Positions 43,432-52,857 are shown, counted from the first letter of the stretch. The stretch is DNA of 64,000 nucleotides from Lachnospiraceae bacterium (GCA_011959105.1 BLLU01000249.1:19744-83743); one strand, 5' to 3'. Made by a program: numbers and translations. Notes: a model not told the origin generated them from the letters alone.

Positions 43432-44340
43432 ATGAGGAAACAGAAGAATAAATTAGCGGGTCTTCAGAGACGCAAGGCAATAGCGGGATACATCTTCATA
43501 GCGCCTTTCATACTGGGATTTCTGGTGTTCATGGTAAAGCCCTTCTTCCAGTCTTTGTATATGAGTTTCTGCAATGTGGAAGTGGGCGCGGGCAGTTTTA
43601 ACCCTGTTTTTCAGGGGATTGATAACTATAAAAGAGCCTTTGCCATTGATCCCCAGTTCAGCAGGCTGCTGGTGGAGGAACTTTCCCGCATGGCTGTGGA
43701 TTCTGTGGCGATCATGGTTTTCAGCTTCTTTGTGGCGCTGATTCTAAACCAGAAGTTCAAAGGAAGGGCATTGGTGAGAGCCATATTTTTCCTGCCCGTT
43801 ATACTCTCTTCCGGTGTTATACTGGGATTGGAGACGGACAACGCATTGATGGCACAACTTCAGGTGGCTATTGAGGAGACTACCAGCGGCATCAGTATTA
43901 CGGGGGCCGTGGAGGAAATACTTCGAACGGCGGGAGTGGGTGTCAGAGCCTTTGAGAAGGTATTTGAGATCATTGACAAGATCTATGATATTGCAATTTC
44001 ATCGGGCATCCAGATCATTATCTTCCTGTCCGGACTGCAGACCATATCAGCCAGCATGTACGAGGCGGCGGATATTGAGGGCTGTACAAAATGGGAAAGC
44101 TTGTGGAAGATTACTTTTCCCATGATCAGTTCCATGTTCCTGGTCAACTGGATTTATACGATCATCGACTTTTGCATGAGGTCGGATAATGAGGTGATCG
44201 AGAAGATTACCAAGGTCATGGTGGATGAGATTAATTATGGTTTTTCATCAGCTATGACATGGATATACTTTTTAATAGTGATTGCTGGTGTGGGTATAAG
44301 TTCGTTGATTATTTCAAAGGGGGTTTACTATTATGACTAA
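43432..44340 (+). CDS. Sugar ABC transporter permease (MalF/UgpA type), second pair
   Basis: The 302-residue permease has membrane helices beginning with AGYIFIAPFILGFLVFMVKPF and an EAA loop (SASMYEAADIEGCTKWESLW). An inserted stretch of about 60 residues after helix three (VAIEETTSGISITGAVEEIL) is longer than usual, as seen in some Lachnospiraceae permeases. It overlaps the next gene by 8 bp. Confidence 0.85.
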   Translation: MRKQKNKLAGLQRRKAIAGYIFIAPFILGFLVFMVKPFFQSLYMSFCNVEVGAGSFNPVFQGIDNYKRAFAIDPQFSRLLVEELSRMAVDSVAIMVFSFFVALILNQKFKGRALVRAIFFLPVILSSGVILGLETDNALMAQLQVAIEETTSGISITGAVEEILRTAGVGVRAFEKVFEIIDKIYDIAISSGIQIIIFLSGLQTISASMYEAADIEGCTKWESLWKITFPMISSMFLVNWIYTIIDFCMRSDNEVIEKITKVMVDEINYGFSSAMTWIYFLIVIAGVGISSLIISKGVYYYD

Positions 44341-45337
44341 AGCAGCGGTAAAACGAAAAAATAGTAACTTCTGGGAGAGAAACAGGAAGTCGGACGGCTA
44401 TCTGCTTAAAAAGGTGACTTTGAATTTTGCGGCAAAAGTGTGTCGGTTTGTTCTGCTCTTTGGTATGTGCTTTATGATTCTGCAGCCGATCTTAAACAAG
44501 ATCTCGGTTAGTTTCATGGAGGAACAGGATTTATATAATCCTGTGGTAGTTGCCATTCCGGAACATTTTACCACTGAAAACTATGCTATTGCGGCAGAGA
44601 TTATGGATTACAGCCACAGCGTTGTAAATTCCCTTGTAGTTTCCCTGACCATCGCCATCCTGCAGATTACGGTCTGTACCTTGGTGGGATACGGATTTGC
44701 CCGGTTTAATTTTCCGTTTAAGAAATTTTGGTTTGCCTGTGTACTTATGGTGGTGCTGGTGCCTCCACAGACCATTTCCACCTCCCTGTATCTTCATTTC
44801 CGATTTTTTGATATCTTGGGCATTTTTAAGGCAATCACAGGTAATACGATTAATCTGAGAGGATCTGTGTTGCCTTATTACCTGATGAGCGCAGGCTGCA
44901 TGGGGCTGAAGAATGGACTGTACATATATATGATACGTCAATTTTTCCGAAACATTCCCAAAGAGCTGGAAGAGGCGGCTTATGTGGATGGCTGCGGTAC
45001 ACTTAAGACCTTTGTTCAGATCATGTTGCCGGACGCAAAGCCGATCCTTACATCCTGTTTCCTGTTCGCCTTTGTATGGCAGTGGACGGACGGTTTCTAC
45101 TCCCGGTTGTTCCTGGGGAAGGTGAGTTTGGTCAGTACTTCGCTGTCCACGATTATAGAGGGGCTGGGGGCTTATCTGCAAAGACTACTGGGTTTGTCTC
45201 AGACACCTTCAGTGGGATATGCCAACTGCATTTCTTCTACAGGTACGTTGATGATCATAGTTCCGGTACTGGTATTGTATTTGTTTGCTCAAAGGGGATT
45301 TGTGGAGAGTCTCAGCAGTTCCGGCATCAAGATGTAA
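44333..45337 (+). CDS. Sugar ABC transporter permease (MalG/UgpE type), second pair
   Basis: The 334-residue permease has an EAA loop (IPKELEEAAYVDGCGTLKTF) and six membrane helices (VCRFVLLFGMCFMILQPIL, and others). ATG 44333 follows AAAGGGGG within the previous gene's end. It pairs with the upstream permease and probably uses the solute-binding lipoprotein that follows. Confidence 0.9.
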   Translation: MTKAAVKRKNSNFWERNRKSDGYLLKKVTLNFAAKVCRFVLLFGMCFMILQPILNKISVSFMEEQDLYNPVVVAIPEHFTTENYAIAAEIMDYSHSVVNSLVVSLTIAILQITVCTLVGYGFARFNFPFKKFWFACVLMVVLVPPQTISTSLYLHFRFFDILGIFKAITGNTINLRGSVLPYYLMSAGCMGLKNGLYIYMIRQFFRNIPKELEEAAYVDGCGTLKTFVQIMLPDAKPILTSCFLFAFVWQWTDGFYSRLFLGKVSLVSTSLSTIIEGLGAYLQRLLGLSQTPSVGYANCISSTGTLMIIVPVLVLYLFAQRGFVESLSSSGIKM

Positions 45338-45453
45338 ACTATGTTGATGTGTTATGTTGTTATAGTATCCTGGAGTCCGATGCCATCCCGGAAAAGATAT
45401 TGTGGCATCGGAGTCAACCCGGGGTTCTATATAGATTAAAGGAGGATATGAAA

Positions 45454-46935
45454 ATGAAAAGCAGAATCGCAAAGAAAGTAATCGCTGCGTCTCTGGCAAC
45501 GGTAATGACCGTGGGCCTGGCAGCATGTGGCAATGAGCCCGCGCCTACAACAGGCAGCGACACCCCCAGCAGCACTGAGGAACAGTCCACTCCCGAAGAG
45601 TCTTCTTCCGAGGAGCAGTCCGCTCCCGAAGAGTCTTCTTCTGAGGAGGAGGTCAGCCCTTATACCGTTCTGACAGATGAGAATGGCAATGTATATGACT
45701 TGGGCGGCATGGAGATCATCATTCGTAACTGGTGGTCGTCTGCTGAACCCGCTGAACCTGTTAACGATTATGAGGAAGCCCGCGACGAGTACCGCGAGTG
45801 GATTCAGGAGACTTATAACTTTACCTTAAAGGAGCAGGCTATCTCTGACTGGGGCAGCGCTCCTCAGGACTTTGTGGACTATGCTTCCACCGGCGGCGAC
45901 GAGAACTATATCTTTGTTGTGCGTGAGGCTGCCCCCACCACCGCCGCTATTGATTCCGGTCTGATGTACGATCTGGCCACTCTTGACTGCCTGGATTTCT
46001 CCGAGGCGAAGTGGCTGGGCGATGCCGGTGTACACAAGCTGATGAGCCGAGGCGATTCCTCTTACGCTATGTATGCGGGTGACACCGAGCCCAGAGGCGG
46101 TATGTATTTCAACAAGAGACTGCTGGAGGATGCCGGTATTGATCCCAACAAGCCTTATGAGCTGCAGGAGGCCGGAGAGTGGACATGGGATGCTCTGGTT
46201 GAAATGTGTGCTCAGGTGCAGAGGGATCTGGACAACGATGGTGTGATCGATGTATACGCTCTGACCCAGAATGACGGATCTTTCCTCAGCTATGCAGTAT
46301 ACTCTAACTTCAGTGACTTTGTAGGCATGGAGAACGGCGAGTATGTATACAAGCTGGAGAGCGATGAGACCGTTGAGGCTCTGAACTGGGCGGTGGATAC
46401 TCTGAACCAGTATAAGCTGCCTTATCCTGAGGGGGCTGAGTGGAACTACTTTGAGCAGGCGTTCCTGAACGGCGAAGCAGTATTCTGTATGGATGATGCT
46501 TATAAGGCCGGTGCTGCGTTCTCCACCATGGAAGATGATTTCGGCTTTGTATGCTTCCCTAAGGGACCCAAGGCTTCCGATTATCAGAATGTTTATGCCA
46601 ACAACCCGGTGGTTATCCCTGCCTGCTATGATGCAGACAAGGCTTGGAAGCTGGCGTTTGCTTACAATCTGTGGACCGATCCCGTTCCCGGCTATGAAGA
46701 TTACGAGGCATGGAGACCTGGTTATAACAAGAACTTCCGCGATACCGAGTCTGTGGACTACACCATTACCCGCATGATGACCAATGGCCGTCTGACCTAT
46801 CATGGACTGATTGCCAACCTGGATATCGGTAATGATCTGCTTTACAGCCTGTTGGATGGTACCAGCGTATCCGAGCATATCGAGAAGATCAGGGATACCT
46901 GGCAGGCTTACATTGCTGAGAGCAACAGCAGATAG
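45454..46935 (+). CDS. Extracellular solute-binding lipoprotein of the second importer
   Basis: The 493-residue lipoprotein starts at ATG 45454, 8 nt after GGAGG (ATG 45448 is only 2 nt away, and the long frame from 45076 runs through the permease gene). The lipobox is VGLAAC. A low-complexity Ser/Glu linker with an EEQS-PEESSS repeat follows, then a family-1 binding domain (GGMEIIIRNWWSSAEPAEP; DPNKPYELQEAGEWTWDALV; WTDPVPGYEDYEAWRPGY). It would feed the preceding permease pair. GC content is slightly lower and codon use looks highly expression-optimised, as expected for an abundant binding protein. Confidence 0.9.
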   Translation: MKSRIAKKVIAASLATVMTVGLAACGNEPAPTTGSDTPSSTEEQSTPEESSSEEQSAPEESSSEEEVSPYTVLTDENGNVYDLGGMEIIIRNWWSSAEPAEPVNDYEEARDEYREWIQETYNFTLKEQAISDWGSAPQDFVDYASTGGDENYIFVVREAAPTTAAIDSGLMYDLATLDCLDFSEAKWLGDAGVHKLMSRGDSSYAMYAGDTEPRGGMYFNKRLLEDAGIDPNKPYELQEAGEWTWDALVEMCAQVQRDLDNDGVIDVYALTQNDGSFLSYAVYSNFSDFVGMENGEYVYKLESDETVEALNWAVDTLNQYKLPYPEGAEWNYFEQAFLNGEAVFCMDDAYKAGAAFSTMEDDFGFVCFPKGPKASDYQNVYANNPVVIPACYDADKAWKLAFAYNLWTDPVPGYEDYEAWRPGYNKNFRDTESVDYTITRMMTNGRLTYHGLIANLDIGNDLLYSLLDGTSVSEHIEKIRDTWQAYIAESNSR

Positions 46936-46978
46936 TTTTGGATTGACAATTTACAACTGAAAACAGCTAAGAAGTAAT

Positions 46979-47015
46979 AAAAGGGTGGTGTTTTTCCGGG
47001 CATCGCCCTTTTTTT
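46979..47015 (+). terminator. Rho-independent terminator of the importer operon
   Basis: AAAAGGGTGGTG and CATCGCCCTTTT pair around TTTTTCCGGG and run into an extended T tract, 43 bp after the lipoprotein stop codon. Confidence 0.85.
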
Positions 47016-47068
47016 AAGAACAAGTCCATTGGCTGTGTGGAAACGAGATTTAGAGGAGGAATATTATT

Positions 47069-48733
47069 ATGACGCAATCTGTAAAAAATCCGATTATGCC
47101 GGGGTTTTACCCGGATCCTTCCATCTGTGCGGTAGGAGAGGACTACTATCTGGTGAATTCTACATTTGCCTACTTTCCCGGCCTGCCGGTGCTGCACAGC
47201 AAAGATCTGGTGCATTGGGAACAGATCGGAAACGTAATGGACCGCTCTTCCCAGCTGCCTCTTGACAACGCGGGGCATTCCCAGGGTCTATTTGCCCCCA
47301 CGATCCGCTACCATGCGGGTACCTTTTATGTGATCTGTACCAATGTGTCCCATGGAGGCAATTATGTGGTCACAGCCGAAAACCCGGAAGGCCCCTGGTC
47401 CGAGCCTCATTATCTGGAAGGGGCAGGAGGTATTGATCCCAGCCTGTTCTTTGACACAGACGGCAGATGTTATTATATCGGCACCCATCCCAATCCGGAG
47501 GGCTGCAGATACGATGGAGACTGGTATATCTGGATCCAGGAACTGGATCTGAATACCTGGAAACTGAAGGGGGAGTCCAAAGACGTATGGAACGGCGCCA
47601 TGCGGGGGGTACATTGGCCGGAAGGACCTCATCTGTACAGGATCGGAGAGTACTACTATATCCTTCATGCAGAGGGAGGCACCGGGCCGGAACATGCGGT
47701 GAGTGTATGTAGGAGCCGGGATATCTGGGGCCCTTATGAGAACAATTTCTGCAATCCCATTCTGACGCACAGACATCTGGGGCAGGCATATCCTGTAAAG
47801 TACGTAGGCCATGGGGATTTATTTGAGACTCCGGCGGGGGAGTGGTACATGACCATGCTGGCCGTGCGTCCCCTGGAAGGCTATACCACCATGGGCAGAG
47901 AGACTTTTCTGGCGAAGGTGACCTGGGAGAATGACTGGCCGGTGGTCAATGTGGGTGAGGGTCAACTGACGGATCAGGTGGAGGTGTCTTTGCCGGAATG
48001 GCGGCCGGAGCAGGATCCCCACAGCCATACCAGCCGCAGCAGAGGGCGGAACGCGGCGCCGGGCAGCGACAGGCATTATGACTTTGCCGGGATGGAAGCC
48101 CTGGGAGACGAATTCCTTTATCTGCGTAATCCGGACCTGTCCTGCTATAATCTGGAATCCGGAAAGGGCTTGTATCTCACGGCAACATCTGTTACACTGA
48201 AGGAGCAGAAAAGCCCCAGTTTTGTGGGAATTCGTCAGCAGCATCATGCATTCCGTGCGGAAGCCTCGCTGATACCGAAGGAATTATCTAAGGAGGCTGA
48301 CGGCGGAGAGGATGTCGAATGCCCGGGCAATGTCTGCGGCAATGACGCAAACCTTGCCTGCTGTGCCGGTCTGGTACTGCTTCAGAGCAATTCCTATCAT
48401 CTGAGGCTGGAAACAGAGCAGGGGAAGCTGCAGGCTGTGCTGTGCCGTAAGGGAGAGGATACTGTGGTCGGCTCCGTGCCGCTGCCGGCAGTGCAGCCGG
48501 GGGAGGCTGTTACACTCTACCTGCAGATTGAGGGGCTTAAGGCAACGGCGGGTTATATCTGCGGCAATGCGGACTGCCCTGTGGCGGAGGACGTGGATAT
48601 CCGCTGTCTTTCCACCGAGGTGGCGGGAGGTTTTGTGGGATGCACCGCCGGGATATACGCCGTGAACCTGGAAGGCACGAAGGAGAGCCGCGTGTTGTTT
48701 ACCGGTTTAACATACCGGCATATGGAAGTATAG
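47069..48733 (+). CDS. GH43 beta-xylosidase / arabinofuranosidase
   Basis: The 554-residue protein starts at ATG 47069 behind GAGGAGGAATA. NPIMPGFYPDPSICAVGEDYY carries the base Asp, GGIDPSLFFDTDGRCYYIG the pKa-modulating Asp and WPEGPHLYRIGEYYYILHAEGG the acid Glu. A C-terminal concanavalin-like sandwich follows (about 330-554), standard for XynB-type enzymes. No signal peptide, so it would split imported xylo- or arabinoxylo-oligosaccharides. Unlike the GH43 gene at 30738, this one is intact. Confidence 0.9.
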   Translation: MTQSVKNPIMPGFYPDPSICAVGEDYYLVNSTFAYFPGLPVLHSKDLVHWEQIGNVMDRSSQLPLDNAGHSQGLFAPTIRYHAGTFYVICTNVSHGGNYVVTAENPEGPWSEPHYLEGAGGIDPSLFFDTDGRCYYIGTHPNPEGCRYDGDWYIWIQELDLNTWKLKGESKDVWNGAMRGVHWPEGPHLYRIGEYYYILHAEGGTGPEHAVSVCRSRDIWGPYENNFCNPILTHRHLGQAYPVKYVGHGDLFETPAGEWYMTMLAVRPLEGYTTMGRETFLAKVTWENDWPVVNVGEGQLTDQVEVSLPEWRPEQDPHSHTSRSRGRNAAPGSDRHYDFAGMEALGDEFLYLRNPDLSCYNLESGKGLYLTATSVTLKEQKSPSFVGIRQQHHAFRAEASLIPKELSKEADGGEDVECPGNVCGNDANLACCAGLVLLQSNSYHLRLETEQGKLQAVLCRKGEDTVVGSVPLPAVQPGEAVTLYLQIEGLKATAGYICGNADCPVAEDVDIRCLSTEVAGGFVGCTAGIYAVNLEGTKESRVLFTGLTYRHMEV

Positions 48734-48776
48734 GACGAATGGCCTTTTTCCTCAAAGCGTACGATGGAGGTTTACT

Positions 48777-49727
48777 ATGGAAGTCAATTTTCACCTGCCT
48801 GGCCTGCGCCAGAATTATCCTGTGAATATGCTGGTTCTCAGCATGTTGAAACTAAAGCCCGATTGGTTTCGGGAAGGGGTGCGGGTCGCCTCCTTCTTTG
48901 GGGAGTTTCCCACTTCGCTTTGGAACGGAGGAAGGCCCTCCAATTATGACCAGTGTGACGCCTCTTTTGTTCAAAATGTGGTAAAAAATATTAATGCCCA
49001 GGGCGTGCCGGTGCGCTATACTTATACCAATATGCTGCTCACCTATGAGGATCTGTCGGACCCTTATTGTAATTTCTGTATGCAGGTGGCAGACAACGGC
49101 ATGAATGAAGTAATGGTCTTTTCCCCTGTTTTGGAGAAATATATCCGGGACAAATATCCCGGCTATAAGCTGAACAGTTCCACCTGTAAAGAAATCCGGG
49201 ACATTGCCCAGGTTAATGAAGAGCTGGAAAAGGATTATTATCTGGTGGTACTGGATTATAACTTCAATAATCGGTTTGAGGAATTGGCCGGGATCCGGGA
49301 TAAGGCCCGTTGTGAAATCCTGGTGAATCCCGTGTGTACGCCTGACTGTCCCAGAAGAGGGGAGCATTACCGGAATGTGGCCAGAAACCAGCGCACACTG
49401 CTGGAGAACCGGGGACTGCCCAAGGAGCAGCAAAAACCTCTGGAACACTGGTACTGTGAGTATGGGGAATACAACTGTATTCATACGATCAGGAATTACA
49501 GCACCTATGTTTCCCCGGAGGACATCTGGGAAAAGTATGTGCCCATGGGATTCAATCATTTTAAGATCGAGGGCAGAACCGCCAATATCTTTTCTCTTGT
49601 GGAGACCTATACCCATTACCTGATTCGTCCGGAGAAGCAGGGGGAGGCGAGGATCCTGCTGCTGAACAATCTGGTGAGCAGCAAAGTCCTCACCGTGAAC
49701 CATCCCCGGCCGGGCCGCTGGCCCTAA
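48777..49727 (+). CDS. Peptidase-U32-like protein (first of a pair)
   Basis: The 316-residue protein ends its barrel with FKIEGR (262-267), the hallmark of the U32 family, and has VNPVCTPDCPRRGEHYR (C187, C191) plus CEYGEYNC, a plausible four-Cys Fe-S site. U32 proteins (UbiU/UbiV, TrhP/RlhA) are Fe-S proteins acting in RNA or quinone hydroxylation; they are not proven peptidases. The N-terminal part (GVRVASFFGEFPTSLWNGGR) differs from standard U32 proteins. It is paralogous to the next gene. Role in a xylan locus is unknown. Confidence 0.65.
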   Translation: MEVNFHLPGLRQNYPVNMLVLSMLKLKPDWFREGVRVASFFGEFPTSLWNGGRPSNYDQCDASFVQNVVKNINAQGVPVRYTYTNMLLTYEDLSDPYCNFCMQVADNGMNEVMVFSPVLEKYIRDKYPGYKLNSSTCKEIRDIAQVNEELEKDYYLVVLDYNFNNRFEELAGIRDKARCEILVNPVCTPDCPRRGEHYRNVARNQRTLLENRGLPKEQQKPLEHWYCEYGEYNCIHTIRNYSTYVSPEDIWEKYVPMGFNHFKIEGRTANIFSLVETYTHYLIRPEKQGEARILLLNNLVSSKVLTVNHPRPGRWP

Positions 49728-49775
49728 TGTGGTCGGTACACTGGAGGGACGGCAGGCTTGGGATGCGCAGAAAAA

Positions 49776-49817
49776 GGTGGGCGGATCGGGAGCGAAGCGG
49801 TGGGCGGATCAGGAGCG
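49776..49817 (+). repeat. 19-bp direct repeat in the spacer between the U32-like genes
   Basis: GGTGGGCGGATCGGGAGCG (49776-49794) recurs with one change (A for G) at 49799-49817, a 23-bp period. It sits in the ~110-bp spacer and probably reflects a local duplication. Confidence 0.8.
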
Positions 49818-49838
49818 CACCAGAAAAGGAGACAGGAC

Positions 49839-50762
49839 ATGGCGGCAAAAGAAGTTTACTGGCATCTGCCTGGTTTTTGCTACTTCAGACTTTTAAATCA
49901 GGTTATAATGAATATGATGAAAGACTATCCCGACAGGTTCCGGGAGGGATACCGCATCGGTTCCGTGTACGGGACTTTTCCCGGTGCGATTTGGAACGGA
50001 GGCAGGGTCTCCTTTGGTCTGACCTGTAAACGGGATATGGAGAAAATCCTGAATCTTTATAACAGCAGAGGGATTCCCGTGCGTTTTACCTGGACCAATT
50101 CCCTGTTGGAGGAAAAGCATGTATACGATACTTACTGTAACCTGATCATGGAGTTGGGGGATAACGGTTTGAATCAGGTACTGGTCAACACGCCGGTGCT
50201 GGAGGAGTATATCCGCAGGGAGTATCCGCGGTATCCGCTGATTTCCTCCACTACCAAGAGAATTACGGTTCTGGAGAGTCTGCAGGCAGAATTGGACAAA
50301 GACTATTATCTGGTGGTGCTGGATTATGATTTAAACCATGACGAAAGCGTACTGGAGGCCATCGCGCCCCAAGCCGGGCGGGTGGAGATCCTGGTCAATG
50401 AGGTGTGCTATCCCGGTTGCGCCATGCGTGCAGAGCATTACCGACAGCAGTCCGAACTGCAGCTTGCATATGACATTCACACGGGATTTCCCTGTCCCAA
50501 TCAGTCGACTCCCCGCAGTTTCGCGGAATGCATGGAAAGACCGGCTTTTATCACCAATGAGCAGATCGGCGGCTATATTGACAGAGGCTTTTGCAATTTC
50601 AAGATTGCAGGGCGGGGTATGCCCCAGGACTATGTGGAAGAATCCTACCTCTATTTCCTGGTGAAGGAGGAGCACAGAGATTTTATCCGCGGTAAAATTG
50701 ACGGCTTGCTGGCCCAGTTTAAAGCGGCGCAACAGGGCACAGGACATAAAAAATTCATATAA
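49839..50762 (+). CDS. Peptidase-U32-like protein (second of a pair)
   Basis: The 307-residue protein starts at ATG 49839 behind AAAGGAG. It aligns by eye with its neighbour along the whole length (FREGYRIGSVYGTFPGAIWNGG; DKDYYLVVLDYDLN; VNEVCYPGCAMRAEHYR; GFCNFKIAGR at 254). The U32 motif reads FKIAGR instead of FKIEGR, so the Glu is lost. The cysteines CYPGC and later CPNQ and ECME may hold an Fe-S cluster. The pair may form a heterodimer, as UbiU/UbiV do; that is an analogy only. Confidence 0.65.
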   Translation: MAAKEVYWHLPGFCYFRLLNQVIMNMMKDYPDRFREGYRIGSVYGTFPGAIWNGGRVSFGLTCKRDMEKILNLYNSRGIPVRFTWTNSLLEEKHVYDTYCNLIMELGDNGLNQVLVNTPVLEEYIRREYPRYPLISSTTKRITVLESLQAELDKDYYLVVLDYDLNHDESVLEAIAPQAGRVEILVNEVCYPGCAMRAEHYRQQSELQLAYDIHTGFPCPNQSTPRSFAECMERPAFITNEQIGGYIDRGFCNFKIAGRGMPQDYVEESYLYFLVKEEHRDFIRGKIDGLLAQFKAAQQGTGHKKFI

Positions 50763-50852
50763 ATTCCAAGAGGAAACTCTTGTCAAATCTCAGGGTTTAT
50801 CGTATAGTAGAGTTAGGGAGTTGTGAACATATGAGATTTGGGAGGAAGGATA

Positions 50853-51203
50853 ATGACAAAAGCTGAGATTTTGAAGAGAGAAATATTGAGACAGTATCGC
50901 AGTGTGCGTCAGTTCGCCTTGGAGATGAATATCCCGTATAGTACTCTTGTAACAGCATTGGAACGTGGCATTGAAGGAATGGCTTATGGAACTGTGATCA
51001 AGATGTGTGACAAGTTAAGTTTGAACCCTGTGGATTTCACTTCGCTGGAGAGGGATGCTTCTCTGGGAGCGCAGCTGTTGGAAAACAGGGTGATGCAGTA
51101 CTATGTGAAGCTGAACCAGGCAGGCCGGGACAAGGTGCTGGAATTGATGGATGATTTTGTCCAGATTGACAAGTATAGGCAGAAGAGCAAGAAAAAGCCT
51201 TGA
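50853..51203 (+). CDS. XRE-like helix-turn-helix regulator
   Basis: The 116-residue protein starts at ATG 50853 behind GGGAGGAAGGA. A helix-turn-helix covers residues 1-65 (RSVRQFALEMNIPYSTLVTA; KMCDKLSLNPVDFTSL). The last ~50 residues form a charged helix ending in a Lys-rich tail, probably for dimerisation. Target unknown; it is a single-gene unit with its own promoter region. Confidence 0.8.
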   Translation: MTKAEILKREILRQYRSVRQFALEMNIPYSTLVTALERGIEGMAYGTVIKMCDKLSLNPVDFTSLERDASLGAQLLENRVMQYYVKLNQAGRDKVLELMDDFVQIDKYRQKSKKKP

Positions 51204-51219
51204 ATAAGCGATAAAAACA

Positions 51220-51251
51220 GGCAGGTGGTTTACGGATGTAAATCACCTGCC
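51220..51251 (+). terminator. Shared bidirectional terminator
   Basis: GGCAGGTGGTTTAC and GTAAATCACCTGCC pair around GGAT (one G-T wobble). A-rich sequence on the left and ATATTATT on the right suit termination of both the XRE gene and the convergent FliD-like gene. Confidence 0.7.
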
Positions 51252-51257
51252 ATATTA

Positions 51258-52553
51258 TTAGCAATAACCGTTGAAAATCATGCCGCTGTACGCGCTGGAC
51301 ATATAAGGGTTGGCGTAATTATGCCCCGGATTCTTGTAGGCCACAATGGTCTGGTCCACATACTGCATGGGATTCAGAGAAATCTGGCTACTTTTACGCA
51401 GCAGCATATTGGAGAAATCTCTCAGGGTATGGAAGCTATCCGTCACGTCTTCCGAACTGACAACCGTACTGCCCAGCTTGGAACGGTCAACGGCCAGCGT
51501 GCCGTCCTCCTGGCTGGTCACCCCCATGGCTTTGAGGGAATCCCGGTACATGGAAATGATTTTGTTCATCTCCCGTACCACATGTTTGGTGCGGGGCTGG
51601 AAATCCAGCCGGCTGCCGGCTCCCTTCAAAAACCGATTGTAGCCCTCCGTCAGCTGTACCACATTGTCCGTCAGTGATTCCACATTGGTCTTGAGACCGA
51701 TGGTCACGGGCCGGCCCTCAGGGCTCACACTTTTCAGGTTAATATCGTATTTCTTCTCGTAGGTAAAGGTATTAGAGGCCGTGGAACAGGCTTCTCCGTT
51801 GATGGTGAAACGCGCATTGGACGCCGGACGGCTGACATAGTCAATCCCCAGGTAATTTACGGCGCCCTTGGCCTTGCTGGTATGCTCGTCGCTGATGCGG
51901 AAAATCTCTGTCCTGCCGATGGCAAGCCCCGTAGCTTCGGACTCCAAAACCAGGGAACTGCGTCCGGTGGCGTCCTGCACCCTGGCCCTGAGACCGATGT
52001 CGGAATTGGTGATCAGGCGTGCCAGCCGTTCCTGTAGGTCACGATTGGATTCACCGTCCCCCAGAGTGAACTGAAACTCATAGTTCATATCGTTGATGTT
52101 CACATCAAAGGAGTAAGTGTCGGGGGACAGTCCCACCTTTCCCGTGGGCAGGAAATTGCCCATGTTTTCCTGCGGGACAGCCAGTTCCTGAATCTCCAGC
52201 GAGATGGAAGAACCATCTTCACCGGGGGCGCGATCGCCCACAAAGGTGGCGGCAGCGATGTCGGGATCCGAGGAAAAAGCGGTTTTTTTGCTAAGGAGAT
52301 CTGCTTCCTCCAGCCCCCCCAGGGATGCGATTGTATTGTGCAGATCCCGGGCACCCTCCTTGAGCCCTATTGCAAACTGCTGTATATCCTGCCTCTTGAT
52401 GGGAAGGTACCAGGGCGCGTCTTTATTCAATTTTACAATGGAATTGTAAACGGCACGAAGTTCACTCCGCTTGTGCGTGTCATAGCGGGATACATTGGAC
52501 GGCGCATACGCGGTCATATAGTGATTGTGCATGGTATTGAGAATAGCACTCAT
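51258..52553 (-). CDS. Flagellar cap FliD-like protein
   Basis: The 431-residue protein contains the FliD/HAP2-type central region (AATFVGDRAPGEDGSSISLEIQELAVPQ, DVNINDMNYEFQFTLGDGESN, and later LTDNVVQLTEGYNRFLKG). The N-terminus lacks the usual coiled-coil start of FliD, and the C-terminus ends in an unusual Tyr/Asn/Pro-rich tail (NPGHNYANPYMSSAYSGMIF). No other flagellar gene is nearby. It may be a cap protein gene outside the main cluster or a repurposed adhesin-like relative. Confidence 0.7.
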   Translation of the reverse strand: MSAILNTMHNHYMTAYAPSNVSRYDTHKRSELRAVYNSIVKLNKDAPWYLPIKRQDIQQFAIGLKEGARDLHNTIASLGGLEEADLLSKKTAFSSDPDIAAATFVGDRAPGEDGSSISLEIQELAVPQENMGNFLPTGKVGLSPDTYSFDVNINDMNYEFQFTLGDGESNRDLQERLARLITNSDIGLRARVQDATGRSSLVLESEATGLAIGRTEIFRISDEHTSKAKGAVNYLGIDYVSRPASNARFTINGEACSTASNTFTYEKKYDINLKSVSPEGRPVTIGLKTNVESLTDNVVQLTEGYNRFLKGAGSRLDFQPRTKHVVREMNKIISMYRDSLKAMGVTSQEDGTLAVDRSKLGSTVVSSEDVTDSFHTLRDFSNMLLRKSSQISLNPMQYVDQTIVAYKNPGHNYANPYMSSAYSGMIFNGYC

Positions 52554-52734
52554 TGTCCCGCCCCCTTTCTTCCGTGAAATAAGCCAGACATTTATTCGAT
52601 CTTGTGGAAAATTAGTGTATTATCAACAAATCCGTTTATTGATAAGGCATACAGTTTCCCACTTTCATGTGTCTAGTTTATCATATGTAATAAGTAGAAG
52701 CAAGTGCTTTTTTTACAAAAATTTCATAATTTGG

Positions 52735-52763
52735 TTGTCTTTTTTTCCCATATTTGATATGAT
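52735..52763 (+). promoter_or_regulatory. Candidate promoter of the phosphofructokinase gene
   Basis: TTGTCT (52735-52740), exactly 17 bp, then TATGAT (52758-52763). It lies in the 304-bp divergent spacer 52554-52857, whose left part must also hold the FliD-like promoter. Between it and the ATG at 52858 is a GCGC-rich imperfect hairpin. Confidence 0.5.
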
Positions 52764-52857
52764 TTAAACAGCGGTATTGTGGCCGGCGAACAATTTATTG
52801 GAGGGTATACCGAAGCGCAGCGCAAGTGGGATTGCGATGCGCGGGAAAGGAGAAAAA

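Noticed and set aside
45076..45453. Longer start for the second solute-binding lipoprotein
   Set aside because: It would overlap the permease gene in another frame and hide the signal peptide; the ribosome site and lipobox support 45454.
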